The translations under genes and the position numbers were made by a program. Below, one piece after another: positions 49,510 through 60,318 of a stretch of DNA of 64,000 nt. The notes under the pieces are model-generated. The model had not been told where the DNA came from and did not search any database. It was given only the letters and a program-made list of their open reading frames with translations. The DNA is from Actinernus sp. WN-2022. Its lineage: Eukaryota > Cnidaria > Anthozoa > Actiniaria > Actinernidae. Positions within the stretch are counted from its first letter, which is position 1; each line of letters opens with the position of its first letter. Location: NCBI GenBank assembly GCA_030867875.1, contig JAOWCC010001501.1, positions 15,467,524 through 15,531,523 of the forward strand, read 5' to 3'.

Positions 49510-50250
49510 TCAGGGGATCAACCTCGTCCCCAGGGTCTTCTCGGTCAGATCCAAGATGGCGGCTATTCAGAGAGAAGACCCTGGTAAAGGCTGGATCACG
49601 TGATCAAATACTCCCAGATTTTGGGAGTATTTTGTCACGTGATTTGGCGATCTAAGATGGCGGCCAAGCTAAATATGGGAAAAGTTCGTGACGTGTTCAA
49701 ACCATAGGTATCCCAATCCGGAGTGAGCGAGAAGCGATTAACGGTATTTCCACGCGGCGAACGATGCAGTGAAAACAGGTCTACGAAATGGCTCGAAATG
49801 GAGTTTACTTGGATAAAGAACCAGTGGAAAGGTATCACAAAGCTACCAGGATGTACCTAAGCTAGAAGAGAATCTTAAAAAGCCGTTCATTTAAGCGATC
49901 GATAGCACATGTTCAGGTTTAACGGCTTCTCCTGGCTTTCCCACTGATGAACCTTACCAGAAAACTACCCAGTAATGCACTTCATCTATTGCTCTAGCTA
50001 CACAACGTGTTTTAAGGTTATTTAAAATCGTTTTATTGATAAAATTTGAGCAATCTAAACTATATACAAGTTCATCTCTCTGGACTCAGTCTGTTTGGCC
50101 AATAAAAAGCATTGTTAGTACAACTCTGCGTCATAATCGAAGAGCCAATCAGAATACGTGACAGTTCAGCGTTTACCAGGGTCTTCTCTCTGAGTAGCCG
50201 CCATCTTGGATCTGACCGAGAAGACCCTGGGGACGAGGTTGTCAGGGAAT
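49510..50250. mobile_element. Mutator-like element, CAACCTCG ends
   Basis: Core 49519-50241 with ends CAACCTCGTCCCCAGGGTCT and complement, then CCAAGATGGCGGCTA. Flanks tcaggggat and tcagggaat form a 9-bp duplication with one mismatch. Shares its ends with the 74-bp element at 23145-23218. Confidence 0.82.
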
Positions 50251-51342
50251 TTCCCGCGCTGTGCAAACTCATCGTCCGTCGATTTCTGACGACTGTTACG
50301 GTTAGGAGAATTGATCTTCTGATCGTGCGTCCGTACGATTTTCTCTCGTGTTTTTCCTGTTCGTTATTTTATAACAATATAACACGCTTTTCATGTTTTT
50401 GTTCTCTTATATAAACACTTGGAATATGTTGGGAGAACGCAGAAAAACTTGAAAATCGCTGTTTTTCTTTGTTCTCCCAACATATCCCGCGTGTTTATAT
50501 AAGAGAACAAAGACATGGAAAGCGTGTTATATTGCTTAAATAGAAAATTTACTGTTAGCTGATAAATTTAAGATCCAGCTTTGAAATTCAACAAAATAAT
50601 ATTTATTCTCATTACCCTTAAAATGCTATTTTAGAGATCAACTGTCAACTGACACAAATGGTCTAAGTTTTAACTGTTATTTGTCAGTTAAACCCCCACC
50701 CCTACCATCCAGTCCCTCCATTAATCAGACACTAATTACAGGGCTTTCAGAATATGTTTGAGTAGGAGGTCAACACAAGGACAAGAAAGTAGGCATCTGT
50801 TACAAAACTCGGGGTGAAGGCAACATTTTAATTGTCTGTTGATAAAGACAAAATAACTGCCAATCGATATTTTATTTGTTGAATTTGTTAAAACTACATT
50901 TTCCTCTAAATAAACTTACCTACCGTGTTACATTATTTTTCTTAACAAAATACAAAAATATATGCGTGGCTTGCTTAATATTCTTTGTTTAGCAATTGGA
51001 ACTGATAACTTACATACTCAATGTTGCAATCCAAAATGTTTTCTTAATTTATCTCAGTCATTTGATAACTTACAGTGTATTTAACCAAACATATCATCCC
51101 CTTGTATAAATTATAAGTCGAGATGTTCAAACTTTTCACATTTATTCTTTAAAGACATATTTTGGATCACGATATTTTACACCCACAGTAGACTCAGTCT
51201 GTTATTGACTATTGTTGACAGTGTAGTCTAGATTGCTGCAGTGATGTCTCAGAAGGGTGTGTATTTGTGACTACCACAACTGTTCATTTATTTTGTTATA
51301 ACTCGGGAACAGGGAAGGTTGATAATTCTGGTCTTAAAAACC
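50251..51342. other. Intergenic, one hairpin
   Basis: An inverted repeat at about 50375-50540 (TATATAAACACTTGGAATAT and AAGCGTGTTATATTG arms). The rest is AT-rich without features. Confidence 0.5.
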
Positions 51343-51351
51343 ATTTCGAAC

Positions 51352-52376
51352 GGGTTTCTGGAAAACCCGAATAGCGAATACCGAATACCGAATAGCGCGA
51401 ATAGTGCGAATAGTTGCGAATAGTAAATATAAGTTAAAGATTAATACTTACAGAACGTAAGTCCTTCAACGAGTACGAACCTAGACGAACCTGATGAGAG
51501 AATCACACTGTCAACACTCGCCATTTTGTTTTCCTCATGTAACTCAGTTCCATGGATGGGTTACCTATGGCACTCGAAAGCGAGGCTGATCACGGCGCAT
51601 GTAGAAGATATCGTTCGAAGTTCCCTGCTAGCAGAGGTAGACAGAGAGACATCTGCTAGCAGGGAACGTTAGAAGGCAACTTTGCCGAAATGTTGAAGAA
51701 AATAATAAAACAGCAAATGTTTTCTACATACGTCATCGTGCACCTGACAGACCTAGTTGGGTTCCCTGTGGCCTCCGGTTTAGGTCAGCGATCACCAAAG
51801 ACCGCCTGGAATGCCAACTTAAGTAAGCAGTTTGCAGATTTTTGCAGTCGTGAATTTAATGATTCAACGTACGAGCCGAGAATGTCGTTGTCGCAAAATG
51901 ACCGAATGCGTACTCAAGGGAAAGGTTACGTGGTCTGAAATGGGCAACAAAACAGGCAAGCTGAAAAGGTACGCTATCCGTAAAAAAATCGGCGCAAAAA
52001 AGAAGAACTAAAAAGAAATAGCTACAGCACGAGGAATTCCAAGGCGGTCTTTGGTGAAACCCAACTACGTCTGTCAGGTGCACGATGACATATGTAGAAA
52101 ACGTTTGCTGTTTTATAATTTTCTCCAACATTTCGGCAAAGTTGCCTTCTAACGATATCGATTGGCCTCGCTTTCGAGTGCCACAGGTAACCCATCCATG
52201 GAACTGAGTTCCATGAGGAAAACAAAATGGCGAGTGTTGACAGTGTGATTCTCTCGTCAGGTTCGTCTAGGTTCGTACTCGTTGAAGGACTTACATTCTG
52301 CAAGTATTAATCTTTAACTTATATTTACTATTCGCGACTATTCGCGCTATTCGCTATTCGGGTTTTCAAGAAACCC
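51352..52376. mobile_element. Long-TIR module 1
   Basis: Arms of several hundred bp: GAATAGCGAATACCG steps, then AGTCCTTCAACGAGTACGAA, TTCCATGGATGGGTTACCT, and the inner part with GTCATCGTGCACCTGACAGA. A 45-bp TTCCCTGCTAGCAGAGG hairpin sits in the left arm at 51622-51666. Open frames here read the same DNA on both strands and show no known domain. Confidence 0.82.
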
Positions 52377-54840
52377 CTTTATATAGGAAATAGATGACAA
52401 ATGATTGACACTATTAATATAGAAATAATAAGATAATGAAGTTATATATATACCAGCTAGTATGACTCGTCACGGATGTTAAGACCATAAGGCACGAGTG
52501 TTCTAGCTTGTGTAATAAGAGTAGTTTCTCTGGCCGTAACGCTACTAAATATATTTTCCGCAGGCTAGGTGTGACAAGATGGCGGGACGTGCTTTCGAAA
52601 GCGTGCATATGAGATTTAAGCTGAATTTCTTTGGATAAACCAGGCCATTGATCTCTATATATAACTTAACATCTTTTTGACTCTTATTCAACTGATCAAA
52701 TTAACTCAGAATATTTTACATTCAAATCCCCGGCTGACGGGATCGGACTAACCAGAAAATAACTCCCGTTCAGCGGAATTACGGTCTTCTGTTTTGCCAT
52801 TTTTTCGAACTCAAAATATCACGGTGGTGACTATTCACTGAATTGTGTGTTTAATACGTGGTTTTTCGATTAAAATTCAGGTGCTCCCAGTTGACTTGAC
52901 ATGGCTAAAGCCAGTTGTTAGAACCGTTACGTTTGAACAGAGGTTAATTCCCGTTGGATCTGACTATTAAATAAATTCTAAGCCCTCGGTTTATTCTCGC
53001 ATAATAAAGCTTGGGAATATTCATCAGTAGACCATGTATGTATACGTAACTTTGTCGTTTTCTAGTTATTTTATATTGCATTATAACTTACCTAATAATG
53101 TATCAAGTCGTAGTGTTCAAGGCCCTGACCGGTAGTCAGTGGAATAAGATGTGAAACCTTTTTGGAGATGGAACTAACTTTGCTCGGCGGTGCTATATTT
53201 AATATCGAAACAGCTCGACACGTTCCTTGAATCAGTTTTGACAATGAACCTACACAAGCCGGAAGACTTCCTTGAAGATATAGTTTCGTAACCTGAAACT
53301 ATAGTAACTGGTGAAAAGATAAGAAACGGAAAAGAAATAAAGTCTGATGAGATGAATAAAAGTGCCTGTAATTTCTATTAAACGAGTAAATAAGGAATAT
53401 CTGCCATTCTTGTCGAAAGTAAATCTACTCGAGTGCGCATGCGTAAGGAGAATTGCCTGGTGAAAAGATAAGAATCGAAACGGAAAAGAAATGAGATGAA
53501 TAAAAGTGCCTGTGCTCTTTTAAACGGGTAAATAAGGAATATCTGCCATTCTTGTCGAAAGTAAATCTACTCGAATGCGCATGCGTAAGTAGAATTGCCT
53601 CCCACATGTGTTACGGACAATGCGTAGTTTATCTCGTTTCGCTGGATCAGTATCAGTCAAGACCGTACTTACTAGGATCATTTCTATAGTACGCGTCCCG
53701 TCTTTGTACCCTTACAAAGGCAACAACAACACCCACGATGACGATGAATAGCGTTCCCCTCTGAGCGCGAAGCACGTCGAGGGCATTGCCTTCATTGGCA
53801 AGTCGCCGCCGACGATTGATGACCGTTCCCTTTCTTCCTTTAGTGGAGATTGGGAGGAGGGGGACGCATTCTGAGTGGTGTGTCGTTTTTTTTAAATATT
53901 ATAAACAATGAAAACAGGCTGTTTATACACTTTATTCTGTCTATCCTTGCTGCTGCCTTTGTAAAACGTATTTTACGTCAGTTTCAAGAACAGTTATTGA
54001 TTCGAAGTACGTAGCCGTAGGTTCCACATCGCCCGGCCGCGTTAGCCCTCAAGTTCAGTCGTTCTCAACGCATTGTCACAAACAAGATCTTGTTACACGA
54101 GGCAATCCTTTTTATTGCAGCAATCTTTTAATACGACAGAATGCTGTGGGGTGTCAGCCGTGGCGACTTTGTTTGCAACTTGCAATGCGATCGAAGTCCC
54201 TGCAACTCGCATTTTTTTTGTTGGCGTTACGTTGCAAATCGGTATTCCTCGCTGAAGTCTTCCTCGATAACAGAGTCCCTCCGAAGTGGAAGTCGAAGCA
54301 GGAGAACTGGGTCTGAGATAGCCAGTATGATTGGAGTCCGTGGCAGACGTGACCTATGCATCCTCGACCAATTATAAGCGCTGTACCTCCCCTCCAATAG
54401 GATTGCGTTGTGAGTGTGTCCTGGACAATCATATTCCCGTGGGGGGGGGGGGGGGGCAGGAGAGAGCTCTGATGATCTATTCTGAGTTATATTACCACCA
54501 CGTGATCGGTTATTCATAAACTGTGCTCATGCAGTGTGAAACTAAAAGTAAAAGACTAAATGCCTCGAAAAGGTATTCGAAGCCGTAATTCGAAGCTTGG
54601 CAAAGACTGATTTCAGTCAACCAAGTCCTCGAAAGACTGCGAAACGGAAGAAGCTGGCACATCGGATGCGTTCGTCGACGACGACGGTCGAGTAATGGAC
54701 GGAGCTCGACTGGCCGTTATTCTCTTTCCCAGATAGCTGAGACGCTGGTATGCATTTTTGCATGTATTCGTGTAGTAAAAGGAACGATTGCAGAATATCC
54801 CACCACTTGGTTCATTAATAATGCATTTTCTAAAATTTTC
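52377..54840. other. Cargo between the two modules
   Basis: No recognisable gene. Includes a 149-bp tandem duplication (53308-53600) and a short open stretch at 54565-54690 reading SPRKTAKRKKLAHRMRSS. Confidence 0.4.
53308..53600. repeat. 149-bp tandem duplication
   Basis: Two copies with small differences, each with GGAATATCTGCCATTCTTGT and CGCATGCGTAAG. Confidence 0.9.
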
Positions 54841-54956
54841 GGGTTTCTGGAAAACCTGAATAGCGAATACCGAATACCGAATAGTCGCGAATAGTCGCGA
54901 ATGGTAAATATAAGTTAAAGATTAATACTTACAGAACGTAAGTCCTTCAACGAGTA

Positions 54957-54965
54957 ATAATAATA

Positions 54966-55019
<54 letters not shown>

Positions 55020-55547
55020 ATTTATATAGCGCCAATTCCCTACAGCCCATTAGCGCTTTACATATAATATAAAAATAAAAATCTTAAGAAAAAATATTTT
55101 TTTAAAAATTTAAAAATTTAAAAATATGCCTGTCTAAAAAGATAAGTCTTAACATGTATTTTAAAGCTTTCAACTGTTTGGTGGTCTCTTATAAAGTCCG
55201 GTAGTGAGTTCCAGAGCCTAGGCGCGGACACAGAGAAGGCTCTATAGCCATACCCTTTCAAGTTATATGGTGCAAATTCTAACAAGTTCTTAGAGGCAGA
55301 TCTTAGTTGCCGTTTCGGTACATAAGGACGGACTAGATCTTTCAGATAAATAGGAGCTGTGTCATTCAGGCACTTATATGTAAGTAATAATATCTTAAAA
55401 CTGATCCTATATTCTATTGGCAACCAATGTAGCTCCTTTAAAACGGGTGTAATATTGTCGTACTTGTTTGTCATGCATATTAATCTGGCTGCTGAATTTT
55501 GGACACTCTGAAGTTTCTGGATCAATTGTGTTGGCAGTCCACAAAGT
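54957..55547 (-). mobile_element. 5'-truncated non-LTR retrotransposon (LINE)
   Basis: Minus-strand frame with the typical C-terminal end of CR1/L2-type reverse transcriptases: QSVQNSAARLI, VLKELHWLPIEYRISFKILL, YGYRAFSVSAPRLWNSLP. It is followed by a 3' UTR ending GCGCTATATAAATGT and an (ATT)n tail. It is inserted between CAACGAGTA and ACGAATCTAGACG of the module 2 arm, which is continuous in module 1. Not autonomous. Confidence 0.92.
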
Positions 55548-56352
55548 AACGAATCTAGACGAACCTGACGAGAGAATCACACTGTCAACACTCGCCATTT
55601 TGTTTTCCTCATGTAACTCAGTTCCATGGATGGGTTACCTATGGCACTCGAAAGCGAGGCTGATCACGGCGCATGTAGCAAATATCGTTCGAAGTTCCCT
55701 GCTAGAAGAGGTAGACAGAGAGAGACCTCTGCTAGCAGGGAACGTTAGAAGGCAACTTTGCCGAACTGTTGAAGAAAATAATAAAACGGCAAACGTTTTC
55801 TACATACGTCATCGTGCACCTGACAGACCTAGTTGGGTTCCCTGTGGCCTCCGGTTTAGGTCAGCGATCACCAAAGACCGCCTGGAATGCCAACTTAAGT
55901 AAGCAGTTTGCAGATTTTTGCAGTTGTGAATTTAATGATTCAACGTACGAGCCGAGAATGTCGTTGTCGCAAAATAACCGGCGCGCATTGGAGATAATGG
56001 GAATGCTTCGAGTTTGTAGACATTTCTTTTTATAATAGTTTTTTTCGGATAGCGTATTTTCAGTTTTCCATACATTTCTCTGTAAATTTTCCCGCGGACT
56101 TTGACTCGTTGTTACAGACAAATGTATGGTAAACTGAAAACACGATTGCACGCTTTCCAGCGCAGCTACATCCATCAAATTTTAATAAGTTTTAAAATAG
56201 TCTTTTACCAGACAGTGAATATTTCAGAAATTCGATTTTACTGAAATTATATGGCACCGGATTCACATACAAACACTGTATTTCGCGCCATGTTTGCACC
56301 CCTTTAAAAATGTCGGAATCTGAACCGCAAACTCTCTGAATTTCTATAACGG

Positions 56353-56480
56353 GACCTGAAACAACCATAGGGGCTGATCAAAGCCAGGACCCGGCTAAAC
56401 CATAGATGAAATTGGAAATGAGCGTGTTGGTTTTTGTGGAGGGAGGAAAACCGGAGGACCAGGAGAAAAATCCTCGGTAC
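56353..56480 (-). mobile_element. SINE B 3' fragment
   Basis: Minus-strand match to the SINE B body and end (GGTTTTCCTCCCTCC, GGGTCCTGGCTTTGATCAGC). The promoter head is missing. Confidence 0.8.
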
Positions 56481-57118
56481 GTGCAACTGGTCTATTAATT
56501 GAGGAATTCTAATAGACCCTTTCAGCTTGCCTGTTTGTTGCCCCATTTCAGACCACGTGATATTTCTCCAGAGGATTCAGTACTTTGTTTTCCAATTATA
56601 GAAATTGGTACATTTCCTCTTGGGATACAGAACTGAAACAAAAACGCATTTAATGTGTACTCAAGGGAAAGGTCACGTGGTCTGAAATGGGCAACAAACA
56701 GGCAAGCTGAAAGGGTACGCTATCCGAAAAAAAATCGGCGCAAAAAAGAAGAACTAAAAAGAAATAGCTACAGCACGAGGAATTCTAAGGCGGTCTTTGG
56801 TGAAACCCAAGTGCACGATGACATATGTAGAAAACGTTTGCTGTTTTATAATTTTCTCCAACATTTCGGCAAAGTTGCCTTCTAACGATATCGATTGGCC
56901 TCGCTTTCGAGTGCCACAGGTAACCCATCCATGGAACTGAGTTCCATGAGGAAAACAAAATGGCGAGTGTTGACAGTGTGATTCTCTAGTCAGGTTCGTC
57001 TAGGTTCGTACTCGTTGAAGGACTTACGTTCTGCAAGTATTAATCTTTAACTTATATTCACTATTCGCGACTATTCGCGCTATTCGCTATTCGGGTTTTC
57101 CAGAAACCCATTTCGAAC

Positions 57119-57960
57119 GCACTTTCTAATCTATGAATATCACTAGTATAATAAATAACTTATTAGTCGATTAAGCATTTAATATGGCTGTATTTTTTAC
57201 TCGTCATCCGTATTTTGGCTCGCCTTAAATGCGCATGACTCGTAAAAATACACAACCGCGTATTAGATGCTTAGTCGAATAATAACCTGTTTATTAAAGT
57301 GTTTTTTTCAATCTAGGATCACAGGTAGAAAAGTACTAGTCATTTCTCCTCGAGCAAAAGGGTTGATAATCTCAAATCACTAGTCCACAACTTAAGCAAT
57401 TCGATCTAAAGATAACCCTCATCTTGGACTAGCTGAACGTATTGAGACCTGAGCTAAGTCGGAAAAAAATAGGTATATCTTCTATTAATGTTTTAAACGA
57501 AAAATCTTGACATTTTAGTAGCTCTTCTTCAAGCCTGGTACATAGCCTTTCAAAATTTGACTTCAGTTTGCCACTCAGAAGTAAATAAATTGGCAACATT
57601 AGCATATATTAACATAAAAATGATAAACATGTAATCAGGGTTTCGACAACTGGTTAGCTACAAATTGCTCGAAAAATCGCCTAAATTACTTTCTGGAAAT
57701 TCATCCCAAAAAGTTATACATTGCCCCAAAATAAAAGTTATACATTGCCGGCAATTTGTAGCTAAGCCTACTGGGTCCTGACCTACAGTTACGTTACATT
57801 TTTCGGGACCAATTCAACAGAATGTTGTTTCTACCACCAGCTGATTGGACAAGAAGAATATTTCTTTCCAATCAACAGGCGCTAGTCCCCCGATAGGTTG
57901 TTTTATGACCCGACTAGCTGAAGTTGATTGGAGCCTAGGACCAAGAAGGCTAGGATATAA
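57119..57960. other. Intergenic, no gene recognised
   Basis: A short inverted pair (57650-57665 and 57745-57765, tagctacaaattgc). No coding sequence. Confidence 0.4.
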
Positions 57961-58074
57961 AACGTGATCTGTGAAGCGCAGTACAGGAACCTAAGAGAGA
58001 TATGGAGATATTTAGTCATGTGGTTCCCCCTCAATTCTTGTGAACAACGAAAGCGACTTGATCATGCACTCCAG

Positions 58075-58197
58075 CAATCTACCCAAGGATTAAAGGAATC
58101 ACCTATTTACCTGGAACTACCCAAGAGTTCCTACAATGCATCTCGCGGTTACCTGTTACGGGAGACGAGATTTTTGTAGCTACATACCCAAAGTCAG
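58075..58197 (+). pseudogene. Cytosolic sulfotransferase-like exon
   Basis: Acceptor gcactccag, donor gtttgt. Reads YLPGTTQEFLQCISRLPVTG then DEIFVATYPKSG, the 5'-phosphosulfate-binding motif of PAPS-dependent sulfotransferases. These transfer sulfate from PAPS to small acceptors in the cytosol. No earlier coding exon is recognised. Confidence 0.65.
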
Positions 58198-58413
58198 GTT
58201 TGTACAATACATCCTTTTTGGATCTTTAATAGCAGCAGTAACTCATTACCAGCCTAGATCCTGATAGCATCTTTTATCGCTTGAAATCATCAAAAATTAC
58301 GAACTTTTTTTACCTGTAACTTTCTGAAAATTTACCTTATTAGTTACAAAAAAGGTTGACGCTCGAAATTAATTCTGAAAACATGTACGATTTTTAAATA
58401 TAACTTGATTCAG

Positions 58414-58658
58414 GAACCCTTTTGGTCCAGTATATCACGCAAGCATTAATCGTATGCTCTAAAGCCCTAATCAAACTATGCCGGAACGTTGTTGGATCGT
58501 ACGAACTAACTTTGTTGGATGAAAATGTTCGGGTGACGGCAAAACGCTATCAAACATTTGATAGAACAAAAACAAACTTGTGTTGGTCCAAAATGTTTGG
58601 GATTTCTTACGAAATGTCAAAAATACGTTTTAAAAAAACTGGTAAATATTATGACTAG
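58414..58658 (+). pseudogene. Sulfotransferase-like second exon, degraded
   Basis: Acceptor aacttgattcag joins in phase to the previous exon, giving YPKSG-TLLVQYITQ where the family has SGTTW(L/M)Q. The Thr-Trp of the PAPS loop is lost, and the rest resembles no sulfotransferase. No later exon with the RHPKD-type motif is seen before the window ends. Probably a pseudogene. A MITE starts 12 bp after the frame's stop. Confidence 0.45.
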
Positions 58659-58661
58659 GCA

Positions 58662-58979
58662 ACTGAGTTTTAGCCTGCTATGCAGACGTATTTTTTCACT
58701 CTCATAAATTCGAAGAAAAAAGTAACGTCTGCTTACCCGAGCGCTTAATTAGTTTCCAATATGCACACCTCATTGTGTTATTGGCCAATCAGATTTTACC
58801 TTCCATATCCTGGAAAGTGACGTATGTCACATTTAAAAGGAATTCAGACAATACATTTGCCATTGATCTCATGCTTGCATATTGGAAACTAATTAAGCTC
58901 TCGGGTAAGCAGACGTTACTTTTTTCTTCGAATTTATGAGAATGAAAAAATACGTCTGCATAGCAGGCTAACTGAGTTT
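58662..58979. mobile_element. Mutator-like palindromic MITE, 9-bp TSD
   Basis: Core 58671-58970 (300 bp), about 90-bp arms with ends TAGCCTGCTATGCAGACGTA and complement. A perfect 9-bp duplication ACTGAGTTT lies on both sides. Confidence 0.9.
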
Positions 58980-60290
58980 GGAATTATTTCAATTGTCAAA
59001 GTTAGTGAAAAGTGTTTTTATTTGTCCTTGATATACGTCTTCGCCTTCTTAGAAATTTCTTTCATAAAATAACTGGTGATTCTTAACTGCTTAGCTTTTC
59101 GTTAAACTCTCGCCACAAAACTCTGAAAGTATGATAATAATTGTTTGCTAGCCGTACAGGAAAACCACGTGTATTGAAAGGGAAACGAAGTCAGTCCTTC
59201 GGTCAACAACACAGAAGCTCCAATGGCTCCCGACGCTAATTTCCCTTTCGTAAACGGTCGATGCCATTCATAACAGTCGATGCCATTTTACAGAAAATTC
59301 GATGCCATTTGTAACAGACGATGCCATTTCTGCCCTTGGAGCGACACTTAGAATTTTTTAGAACGAAAATACTCCCAAGTACGCCATCCTCAACTATATA
59401 GAAAATATTTAGCGTTTGGGAAGAATCGAAACAAACCCTAACCCTGATTTTAAACGAAACCCTAACCGTCACTACTACGCCACGAGGGATTTCGCTGCCG
59501 ATGACCGCTTTTTTAGAACTTTTATCTTGCTTTTCTCATTAGCATACACTAATCATTACAATTGTATTGTATGTATTGTTGTAAAATTCATTAATAACTC
59601 ATGAGGGTGAGAACGAATCAAAACACAGTATTCAGGTCACATGGGTGCTGCTGTAAATCCCAATAGATTTCTTACTGATCTAATTAATTCATTAACTTTG
59701 ATACAGATTTGACAAGACGCTAGAATGTGGACATTAGACCCTAGAACTACTCGTAGCAATTTAGCACTAAATAGTGATATTTAAAGAAAAAAACATATAT
59801 TTAAAGAAATAGCAACGACTAGTACTATTTAGATTTAGTAGTGTTTGGCACGGGTCAAATGTCCGCACTCTATTGCAAGATGGTACATATAAAAAGTTAA
59901 TGAAGCCGTAACTAACCTTCTGTCTCTTTTCACGAAGATATTCATTCCCTCCTCTCCTTTCAGCTCCAATAAATGTAGCCTGCGAACTATTCTTATAATA
60001 TAGGTTTTTACGGGGAAGGGATATTATTAGTATATTATTACTAACATGTAGGTATTAGTATATTAGTTCAGCTGTGCATTTTATATTATATAGATTATAT
60101 TATATATTACTTAACTGTTATATTATTACTTCACTGTATTATTATTGTTATTACTATGCACGGCATGTCTGAAAATCAGTTTTACTGAGCCGTTTACCGT
60201 GTTGAAATAAAGTTAATTATTATTATTTATTTATTATTCAAAGTCAATTTGAATATGTAAATTACGCCTTAGGAATTAATTAATGAGAGT
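58980..60290. repeat. Intergenic, small GATGCCATT array
   Basis: Four spaced copies of CGATGCCATT at 59258-59332. The rest is AT-rich with simple TATTA runs near 60030-60240. No gene recognised. Confidence 0.5.
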
Positions 60291-60318
60291 ATAAAAGGAA
60301 GAACAATGCTCTCTAGAC

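Larger units (their letters stand above)
54841..57109. mobile_element. Long-TIR module 2, with insertions
   Basis: Same family as module 1. The left arm is broken at 54957 by a LINE 3' end. A TTCCCTGCTAG hairpin at 55694-55742 and a SINE B piece at 56353-56480 also lie inside. Confidence 0.82.
51343..57118. mobile_element. Composite 5.76-kb Mutator-like element
   Basis: Outer ends GGGTTTCTGGAAAACCCGAA (51352) and complement (to 57109) carry a perfect 9-bp duplication ATTTCGAAC (51343-51351 and 57110-57118). Inside are two long-TIR modules of the same family (51352-52376 and 54841-57109) around 2.46 kb of other sequence. The inner ends of the modules have no matching flanks. Confidence 0.75.

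Noticed and set aside
55468..55902. Protein frames in the long-TIR modules
   Set aside because: The frames occur on both strands of inverted arms and cross a LINE insertion edge; no known domain is seen and both module copies differ by frame breaks.
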